NCBI GenBank assembly: GCA_964399625.1
Contig: CAYNSB010000076.1
Span: 1-11,681, forward strand
Direction of reading: 5' to 3'
DNA: 11,681 nucleotides
DNA from: CAYNSB01 sp964399625
GTDB taxonomy: Bacteria > Planctomycetota > Phycisphaerae > Phycisphaerales > UBA1924
Numbering within the stretch: the first letter of the stretch is position 1; the number at the start of each line of letters is the position of its first letter. Position numbers and translations under genes: made by a program. The notes beneath the pieces are model-generated. The model was not told where the DNA came from, ran no database searches, and saw only the letters and a program-made list of their open reading frames with translations. Shown one piece after another: positions 6,701 through 11,681 of this stretch.

Positions 6701-7520
6701 CATCGTGAGTGAGTACGACAACCATTCGACTCTTGCTGATCAACTGCACGTGCTCGACGCCCGCTCCGGGGCGGTTCTTCGCACCAGGGATCTCGACCCC
6801 AAGTCCCATTGGATGTCCGTGCGAAGTCCCGACGGCAAGACGTTCGCCGCCCTCCCAACGTCGCGCGGTGCCGCCGTGGCGTCCAACGCCGATCGTCCCG
6901 GCACCATGCTCATCCTCGATGCGCGGACGCTCGAAACGGTGCGTGAGATCGACCAGATTCCCGAGGCGCAGATGTCGCTTGCGTTCAGCCCGGATGGCAC
7001 ACGCATCGCCACCGGCGGAGCCGACGGCGCCGTGCGGATCTTCGCCGTCGAGACCGGAAAGGTGCTCGCGTCCGCGTCCGGTCAGGGCATGGAAGTTCTC
7101 ACCTTGTCCTTCAGCCCCGACGGCTCACGCCTCGCCAGCGCCGGCATCGACCGCATGGTCCGCATCTGGGATGCCGCCTCGCTCGACCCGCTCGCGGCGT
7201 TCGCAGGGCACGCCGGGCACATCGGGTGCGTGGATTGGGACGCCGACGGCCATCGCCTGGTCTCCTGCTCCGGCGACTCCACCGTCCGGGTCTGGGAGCC
7301 CGATCCGATCCGCAAGCGTGTCCAGGCTCGTCACGCCCGCCGTGAGGCCATCGCACAGGTCGAGCCCATCGTCGCCAGGCTCTTCGAGGAGCTGATCGAT
7401 CCCGCGAAAGTCGCCGAGCATCTCTCGCGTGACCTGGCGCTGACGTCTCAGGAGCGTCGAGCGGCCTTGCAACTCGTGCTGCACCGAGGGCTCTCACACT
7501 CGCCGAACGCCGCTCGCTAG
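3759..7520 (+). CDS. Membrane Ser/Thr protein kinase with C-terminal WD40 propeller (module 1)
   Basis: A 1253-residue Hanks-type kinase fused to WD40 repeats. Residues 1 to about 95 are a helical N-terminal region found in planctomycete kinases. The kinase domain (about 98-370) has all key residues: glycine loop IGEGGFGVV (105-113), Lys129 in VALK, catalytic Asp222 in HRDIKPTN, Asp243 in DFG, and GTPEYMSPEQ. It should therefore be active. A single membrane span lies at about 420-444. A charged, probably helical linker ends in LRGWEW (516-521), a motif shared with the second kinase. About 650 residues of WD40-like repeats follow (FSPDGTRIATGG, VRIWDAAS, last blade near Trp1179), long enough for two seven-bladed propellers. 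A helical tail of about 70 residues closes the protein. The early blades (near 5340-6700) are degenerate, the last ones canonical. Likely topology: kinase inside, propeller outside. A C10 run lies in the propeller. The overlap with the sigma gene makes that factor its likely substrate. Confidence 0.93.
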   Translation: MSDPGLGPREHDPAGDATRLDRAADIFFELKPLGLLEREKVLARLRAQDPALESLVRLLLRGDAAPLPVESLADDIRAAAEASSLRGFGEARGSMVGRYRLLERIGEGGFGVVFAAEQTEPVKRRVALKIVKLGMDTRQVIARFEAERQALALMDHPNIAKVFDAGATETGRPYFVMELVRGLPITQYCDTRRLAIAERLQLFARVCDAIQHAHQKGVIHRDIKPTNVMVTEMGEQIVPKVIDFGIAKATHATLTEKTLFTEMRQMIGTPEYMSPEQASVSGLDIDTRTDVYSLGVLLYELLAGATPFDSRRLRSAAYAEVQRIIREEDPPRPSTRLSGLNTRQSIASARAIEPTRLGTMLRGELDWVVMKCLEKDRSRRYDSAGSLMRDVQRFLIGAAVQAVPPSIAYRLRKTARKHRVAVVGGSLLTLALLAGLAGTSLGFLNAERQRKLAVTESIRAGQERDRADENATHALATEALATRQAYSASLMSASSATEGVQYASARAFLDAAPQRLRGWEWRVLDAKLDSSIRTCPIAAKPRSGQGTDLILHPDGQSFFTVDYLGNPTAQRWDLASGRLLQSFPPPDPSKELCHNRALLSPDGRRLTTVPNFQAMGPGSFAIETWDLSTRERTRAEIACPKDSHVRTIVSRDGSRIFAYALERVWSARVAPAEMKEGSAGPAIPSILAERPLAQQTYPRAINHADTVVAESIESAPYGLRLRDMETLAPTIELAWSTMVQNVSFSNDDRWLGVAGNEDTARVYDLAANPPTYVALKHPYRVDNIRFSPDASLVATIALDRAIRIWDRVSGRLLSTYPSETLDPWALMFMPDGKTVAGWESSGAVRFWDVTAESATVLRGHKSIVSRVKFANGNPAGIIVSSSWEGADGSTGIVRFWDAESGEEVGIYHGQLGDIVFGMDVSDDGRLAAIAIRNIRVLAATPGGEPTGRTDIIDLTTGQRVATSPSRRTPSRVTFGRDAQSVIVSEYDNHSTLADQLHVLDARSGAVLRTRDLDPKSHWMSVRSPDGKTFAALPTSRGAAVASNADRPGTMLILDARTLETVREIDQIPEAQMSLAFSPDGTRIATGGADGAVRIFAVETGKVLASASGQGMEVLTLSFSPDGSRLASAGIDRMVRIWDAASLDPLAAFAGHAGHIGCVDWDADGHRLVSCSGDSTVRVWEPDPIRKRVQARHARREAIAQVEPIVARLFEELIDPAKVAEHLSRDLALTSQERRAALQLVLHRGLSHSPNAAR
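5507..5516 (+). repeat. Run of ten C within the kinase 1 propeller coding region
   Basis: Ten consecutive C residues encode Pro584-Pro586 with neighbouring bases. The frame is open as given. One C fewer would bring in a stop ending at 5577; one C more, a stop ending at 5896. Either would leave the kinase and membrane span but remove almost all of the WD40 region. The run may be a slippage site or a place prone to sequencing error. Confidence 0.85.
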
Positions 7521-7525
7521 GCGTG

Positions 7526-7585
7526 CGACGCAAGGGCTGCCAAGCGCGGAACAGACGCACGCACGGCTCAAGGCCCTTTGTGTCG
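7526..7585. terminator. Candidate two-way terminator between the convergent kinase genes
   Basis: Arms at 7526-7537 and 7573-7585 pair over about 12 positions, with one G-T pair and one bulged T, around a loop of about 35 bases that can itself fold. It sits in the 98-bp gap between the facing stop codons. A smaller stem GCCCC / GGGGC lies at 7589-7605. Neither has a T-run, and the long loop weakens the case. Confidence 0.3.
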
Positions 7586-7618
7586 TTCGCCCCACCCCCC
7601 GGGGCAACGCGCCGTCGG

Positions 7619-10600
7619 TCACTCTCCCGCCGGAGGTCGCCCGCGCGCCCGAAGCGATTCGCCGGCCTCGCCCGAAGCCGCATCGACGCGCCACCAGCGG
7701 AACTGACCCTCGTCCGAGGCGCTCCACAGCGTGCCGTCCGAGGCGCTCCATCCCATCGATTTCACATTCAAACGATGTCCGCGCAGCGTGAGGTAGCACT
7801 GCCCCGTTTCAGTGTCCCAGACTCGGACCGTGTTGTCGCGCCCGCCCGTGAACAGTCGCGATTCGTCGCGGGACAGCACGAAGTTGTGCACCGTGGACTG
7901 ATGCCCGACGAACTCCCTGACACGCCGCCCGCTCGAGACATCCCACACGATCACGCGCCCGCTGTCGTGCGACGTGCAGAGCGATCGGTCGTGGTTGAAG
8001 AACCTCAGGTGCCACGGGCGCCCCTCGCCCGGCGTCGCCAGCGCCATATTGATCCGCCCGCTGTGGGCGTCGTGGATGAGCACGGCATCCTCGCCCGACG
8101 ATGCCGCGAGCAGCGAGCCCGAGGTGGACCACGCCACGCGCATCGCGTGCGTCGGCGTCGCGCCCGACGGCATTTCCATGTCGCGGCGCTTGGTGCCGGT
8201 GCGCGGATCCCAGATCGTCGCGCAGGGCGCATCGCTGCCCACGGCGATCTCGGTGCCGTCCGGGCCGAACTCAACATCCAGCGCGCGCCCGCTGGGAGCC
8301 GAGAATCGTGCGCACGAAGCGCCCGACCGCAGGTCGATCACATCGACGGAGCCCTCCTTAAGACCCACGGCAAGCAGCGTTCCGTCCGGCGATTGGTCCA
8401 TGCCCTGCGTGTACCCGGGCCCGACGGACGCGATCTCGCGCCGCACCCGGAATGAACACGGATCGACCTCAACGATGTGACCGGACTCGTCCGCCGCGAA
8501 GATGGACCGCCCATCGCGCGACGGAATCGCCAGAGCCAGCGGGCGCCCCCAGTCCATCGCGTCACGCGGCGTGGACTGCGGATCGTCCCACCAGCGCACC
8601 GAGCCGTCCCACGCGCCCGAGACAAGCCCGCGATCGGTCCACGCGAGCATGCCGATGTTGGACAGGTGCCCGTGCAAGGTCCGCCCGATTCGGTGCGAGC
8701 GCACGTCGATGATGCGGATCACCGGCTCGCTGCCGGCGCACGCGAGCGAAGCGCCATCGGGACTCCACGCAAGGGATCGCACCTTGTTCGCCGAGATGGG
8801 CAACGAGTCCGCGTGGGCGGTCTCGACATCGATGAGTGCGACCTGACCGTCCGAGCAAGCGGCGGCGAACGACGAGCCATCGGGGCTGAACGCGAGCGCG
8901 TGCACAAAGGCGCCGTTCAGGTTGATCACGCGGGGCTCGGCGTTCCCGCGCACGTCCGCGAGCACCACGCGATAGTCAAGGGTCGAGACGGCGACACGCG
9001 CCCCGTCGTGGGAAAACGCTGCCCACGCGGGCCATCCGGGCAGCCTCCGACGGGTGCGCTCGCTCGAAAGATCCACGACGCTGGTCCACAAGGGCTCGCT
9101 GTCCTGCGATGAGCGGACAACGCCCAGTCGCCCATCGCCACTGAGCGCGATCACCGCCGGGCCGGGCCCTCCGGGCCCTCCGCCCCGCGTGGCGACGCGA
9201 GCCCGAGGATCCGCGTCCAGGGCGATCCGGTGCGGCGTCCAATCTGGCGACGCGCAGCGGAAGATCGATCCCTCGCGATCCGCGCACACCAGCACGCTCG
9301 CATCGCCCGACAGGGCGAATCCGCCGATAGCGTTCGAAGGCAGGACCACGCCCACCTCACGCTCGGAGCGCGTGTCGAAGAGCCGCACCGCCGCGTGCTC
9401 ACCCGAGAATCCGACGGCGATCGTCGCGGCATCGGCGCTGGCGCTCATCTGCGTCGTGGCGCCCTCGGGCAGCCGCCAGACACGCGACGACATGTCCATC
9501 TGCGCGTGCAGATAGCTCCACTCCCATCCGCGCAGGTCGCTCGGGCACTCATCAAGCGCGCGTCGGATGCCCTCCACATCGAACGAAGCGAGCGCGGCCT
9601 GCGCGAACCCGATGGCGCTCACGTACACGGACCTCCGCAGGCGTTCGGACTCTCGCTCCGCGCGTGCCCTCGCGTCCGATTCGGCGATCGCGAGCCGAGC
9701 CTGCCGCCGCTCGCTCTGCACGGCGTACAGCGCCAGCGCGCCCAGCGCGACCACGGCGACAGCCCCGAGCGTGACCGCCAGGCGATACCGCCGCAGATGG
9801 CGTCGGAGCACGTAGATCGTCGAGTTCTGCCGCGCGAGGATGGGCTCGCCCGCGATGTGACGCCGCAGATCATCGCCCAGTTCCGCGGCCGACTGATACC
9901 GCCGCGATCGGTCCTTGTCCAACGCCTTGGAGACGATGGTGTCGATGTCGCCGCGGAAGCGCCGGTCGACCCCCGCGACGCTCCGCGGCGTGTCCTCGCG
10001 GATCACACGCGCCGCCTCGGGCAGCGATCGCTTCTGCGTGTCGTGGGGCAGACGGCCCGTGAGCAGCTCGTACAAGATGACGCCCAGCGCATAGACATCG
10101 GAGCGAACGTCGATGTCCGCGGGGTCTCCCCCAACCTGCTCGGGGCTCATGTAGGGCAGCGTGCCCACGAGCTGCCCGACGCTCGTCCGCATCGTCGTCA
10201 CGCGGGCGTCGGCGCTCGTCGCACGGGCGACGCCAAAGTCAAGCACCTTGGGCTGCCCGGACGCGTCAACCAGAATGTTGGCGGGCTTCAGGTCGCGGTG
10301 GATCACGCCGCGCTGGTGTGCGTGCTGCACAGCGTCGCACACCCTCGCGACCAGCGCAAGCCGCTCGAGCGTGGGCAGGTTCTTCATCGTGCAGAAGGTT
10401 CGGATGTCCGCTCCCTCGACCAGCTCCAGCGCGATGTACGCCTGCAACGACCCTCCCTCGAGCGGCGCGCTCCCCGCCTCGTAGATCTGCGCGATGCCGG
10501 GGTGCTGCAGACGCCCGAGCATGTCGGCCTCGTGCTCGAAGCGCCGCATGAGCGCGGCGCTGGCGAGTCCCGGACGGATGACCTTGAGCGCCACGACGCG

Positions 10601-10930
10601 AGACGGACGGTCCTGACGCGCGACGTACACGAAGCCCATGCCGCCGGACCCGATGGACCGCTCGATCACGTACTCGCCCAGGCGAGTGCCGCCCGCGAGC
10701 GCATCGTGATCGTGCGAGTCGTCGGGCGCACCGCCCGCCAGCGCCCGCACATCGCTCACGGACAGAAAGTTCTCCGAACGCGCATGGCTGTCCAGAAGCG
10801 CGCGCACATGCTCGTGCAGCAGCGGGTCCGAGCCGCAGCGGGACAGAAGCTCCGCGGCCCAGCGATCCTCCGGGAGCGCGACGATCGCGTGGAACGCTTC
10901 CTCCGCACGCCGGAGCATCTGGGCGTTCAT
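7619..10930 (-). CDS. Membrane Ser/Thr protein kinase with C-terminal WD40 propeller (module 2)
   Basis: A 1103-residue protein with the same plan as the kinase it faces. Residues 1-85 are a helical N-terminal region (AEEAFHAIVALPEDR, DPLLHEHVRALLDSHA). The kinase domain (about 87-355) has glycine loop IGSGGMGFV (93-101), Lys116, catalytic Asp213 in HRDLKPAN, Asp231 in DFG and LPYMSPEQ, so it looks active. The probable activation segment is Thr/Ser-rich (ARVTTMRTS). A membrane span lies at about 384-404, then a charged coiled-coil-like stretch (SERRQARLAIAESDARARAER), LRGWEW (466-471), and about 600 residues of WD40 repeats (FSPDGSSFAAACSDG, GGRDNTVRVWDTETG). Unlike kinase 1, the protein ends almost at its last blade, without a long helical tail. 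One propeller loop is Gly/Pro-rich (GGGPGGPGP). The ATG overlaps the sigma stop as ATGA, so translation is probably coupled. The likely partner is that sigma factor. Confidence 0.93.
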   Translation of the reverse strand: MNAQMLRRAEEAFHAIVALPEDRWAAELLSRCGSDPLLHEHVRALLDSHARSENFLSVSDVRALAGGAPDDSHDHDALAGGTRLGEYVIERSIGSGGMGFVYVARQDRPSRVVALKVIRPGLASAALMRRFEHEADMLGRLQHPGIAQIYEAGSAPLEGGSLQAYIALELVEGADIRTFCTMKNLPTLERLALVARVCDAVQHAHQRGVIHRDLKPANILVDASGQPKVLDFGVARATSADARVTTMRTSVGQLVGTLPYMSPEQVGGDPADIDVRSDVYALGVILYELLTGRLPHDTQKRSLPEAARVIREDTPRSVAGVDRRFRGDIDTIVSKALDKDRSRRYQSAAELGDDLRRHIAGEPILARQNSTIYVLRRHLRRYRLAVTLGAVAVVALGALALYAVQSERRQARLAIAESDARARAERESERLRRSVYVSAIGFAQAALASFDVEGIRRALDECPSDLRGWEWSYLHAQMDMSSRVWRLPEGATTQMSASADAATIAVGFSGEHAAVRLFDTRSEREVGVVLPSNAIGGFALSGDASVLVCADREGSIFRCASPDWTPHRIALDADPRARVATRGGGPGGPGPAVIALSGDGRLGVVRSSQDSEPLWTSVVDLSSERTRRRLPGWPAWAAFSHDGARVAVSTLDYRVVLADVRGNAEPRVINLNGAFVHALAFSPDGSSFAAACSDGQVALIDVETAHADSLPISANKVRSLAWSPDGASLACAGSEPVIRIIDVRSHRIGRTLHGHLSNIGMLAWTDRGLVSGAWDGSVRWWDDPQSTPRDAMDWGRPLALAIPSRDGRSIFAADESGHIVEVDPCSFRVRREIASVGPGYTQGMDQSPDGTLLAVGLKEGSVDVIDLRSGASCARFSAPSGRALDVEFGPDGTEIAVGSDAPCATIWDPRTGTKRRDMEMPSGATPTHAMRVAWSTSGSLLAASSGEDAVLIHDAHSGRINMALATPGEGRPWHLRFFNHDRSLCTSHDSGRVIVWDVSSGRRVREFVGHQSTVHNFVLSRDESRLFTGGRDNTVRVWDTETGQCYLTLRGHRLNVKSMGWSASDGTLWSASDEGQFRWWRVDAASGEAGESLRARGRPPAGE
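9163..9180 (-). repeat. Tandem 9-mer coding for a Gly-Pro loop in kinase 2
   Basis: Two adjacent perfect copies of CGGGCCCTC encode part of the loop GGGPGGPGP between two propeller strands. The unit is three codons, so changes in copy number would keep the frame and only alter loop length. Confidence 0.7.
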
Positions 10931-11529
10931 CGATCGGGCCCCGCGCGTCGCGATTCAACCTGCTGCAGGAGCCACGCGCGCGCAAACGTCCAATCGCGCC
11001 GAACCGTCGCGGACGACGCGTCCAGCGCGACCGCGATCTCGTCGAACGTCAGCCCCGCGAAGTATCGCAGCATCACCACCTCGGCCTTGCGTTGGTCGTA
11101 GCGTGCGAGCTCATCGAGCGACTCATCGAGCGCCACGAGGTCCGTCCCCGGATCGTCCTCGGGCGCGATGGCCTGCACCGCCTCCTCGTCGAGGGAGGCC
11201 GGGACCTGCCCTCCGCCGCGCTTGAGCGAGTCGCGTCGGCGTGCGCGCTCAACAAGAATGCGTCGCATGGCCAGCGCCGCCGCACCGAAGAAATGACGAC
11301 GCGAGTCCCACGAAAGATCGCGCGCCTCCGGCCCCAGCAGACGAAGAAAGGCCTCGTGCACCAGCGCGGTGGGCTGCAGGGTCTGCCCGCGCTCCCGCCG
11401 CATGAGGTCCCGCGCCGCGCGACGAAGCTCGTCGTACACAATCGGAAGCAGTTGGCTCGAAGCACGATCATCGCCCACCTGTGCGGCGTGCAGCAACCGC
11501 GTGACCTCATGGGGCTCTGGAGCGTCCAC
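10927..11529 (-). CDS. ECF sigma factor, kinase-linked planctomycete type (module 2)
   Basis: A 200-residue ECF sigma factor, clearly related to the first one in the window but diverged. Region 2 carries LLPIVYDELRR, LQPTALVHEAF (51-61) and MRRILVERARRR. Region 4 carries LRYFAGLTFDEIAVALDAS and TVRRDWTFARAWL (recognition helix about 174-187). An acidic linker (EAVQAIAPEDDPGTD) joins the two. The GTG at 11529 is chosen because GGGAGG lies nine bases before it; the family sequence EVTRLLHAAQVGD then follows soon after the start. The in-frame ATG at 11550 has no ribosome site and nearly abuts a -10-like box. The stop shares ATGA with the kinase start, a 4-bp overlap typical of coupled translation. 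Its regulon cannot be read from the window. Autoregulation and control by the partner kinase are inferences. Confidence 0.9.
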   Translation of the reverse strand: MDAPEPHEVTRLLHAAQVGDDRASSQLLPIVYDELRRAARDLMRRERGQTLQPTALVHEAFLRLLGPEARDLSWDSRRHFFGAAALAMRRILVERARRRDSLKRGGGQVPASLDEEAVQAIAPEDDPGTDLVALDESLDELARYDQRKAEVVMLRYFAGLTFDEIAVALDASSATVRRDWTFARAWLLQQVESRRAGPDR

Positions 11530-11538
11530 CGGCGCGGG

Positions 11539-11544
11539 CCTCCC
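11539..11544 (-). promoter_or_regulatory. Ribosome binding site that sets the second ECF sigma start
   Basis: On the minus strand GGGAGG stands nine bases before the GTG at 11529. It lies downstream of the ATG at 11550, so it can only serve the GTG. Confidence 0.6.
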
Positions 11545-11545
11545 G

Positions 11546-11560
11546 TGCATGCATTATGCA
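11546..11560 (-). promoter_or_regulatory. -10-like box within a TGCAT/ATGCA inverted repeat, upstream of the second sigma gene
   Basis: The minus strand has CATAAT at 11558-11553, close to a -10 consensus. No clear -35 box lies 16-18 bases upstream. Transcription would start near 11546, fitting the GTG start at 11529 with a short leader. The same bases form TGCAT (11546-11550) and ATGCA (11556-11560), an inverted repeat around five bases that could be a repressor or autoregulatory site. Confidence 0.35.
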
Positions 11561-11681
11561 GGCACGGCGCAGGCAGGGCGAGGGCCAGCGGCCCGGAATG
11601 TCGCGCCGCCTCCGGGCGAGCGGGCGACGCGCCGTCCGGGAACCGCAGGAAGCTGGCGGGCCGCCGGAGAGTCATGGGCAT
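11561..11681. other. Upstream DNA with no gene recognised
   Basis: Both strands have short open frames that run to the window edge, but none has a ribosome site or a recognisable protein sequence. A gene could begin beyond the edge; the window does not show one. Confidence 0.4.

Noticed and set aside
9230..11101. A 623-codon open frame on the plus strand opposite kinase 2 and sigma 2
   Set aside because: It is Arg/His/Asp-rich, shows no domain, and is opposite strongly recognised kinase and sigma sequences. Long antisense frames are expected at this GC content.
3185..11529. The two modules as a recent perfect duplication or an inverted transposon
   Set aside because: The protein sequences are clearly diverged, no terminal inverted repeats were seen, and there is no transposase.

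Overview
This GC-rich window, dense in genes, most likely comes from a planctomycete of the class Phycisphaerae. Three protein signatures point there. One gene ends in a duplicated Cys-containing YANCD / ADFVCFL motif, the GC-type dockerin-like cell-surface module. Another secreted protein has the N-terminal FTYQGQL / RQRLTPAPFSLA module together with a C-terminal S74 auto-processing chaperone. Two ECF sigma factors each sit directly before a Ser/Thr kinase with WD40 repeats, an arrangement frequent in Planctomycetes. The assignment rests on recognised motifs, not on a database search.

Layout. Positions 1-66 are the 3' part of a tRNA-Phe(GAA). Positions 67-349 are non-coding and include a hairpin that could end the leftward transcript. 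On the minus strand, 2962 to 350 holds two secreted proteins in order: an S74-chaperone surface protein, a 78-bp gap with a strong hairpin, then a smaller dockerin-type protein. Positions 2963-3184 form a divergent control region. On the plus strand, 3185-7520 holds an ECF sigma gene overlapping by 8 bp a 1253-residue kinase with one membrane segment and a long WD40 propeller. After a 98-bp convergent gap, the minus strand from 11529 to 7619 holds a second, non-identical copy of the same plan: an ECF sigma gene overlapping by 4 bp (ATGA) a 1103-residue kinase-TM-WD40 protein. The last 120 or so bases are upstream DNA for that module.

How the genes may work together (inference). Each sigma-kinase pair looks like a one-receptor signalling unit. 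The WD40 propeller beyond the membrane segment would sense or bind something, the kinase domain would signal inside, and the co-translated sigma factor would be the output. No anti-sigma gene is visible, so phosphorylation by the kinase is the likely control. The first module is divergent from the surface-protein operon, which makes that operon a candidate target. The convergent pair of related but diverged modules, and the link to a self-processing surface protein, are the most interesting aspects of the window.
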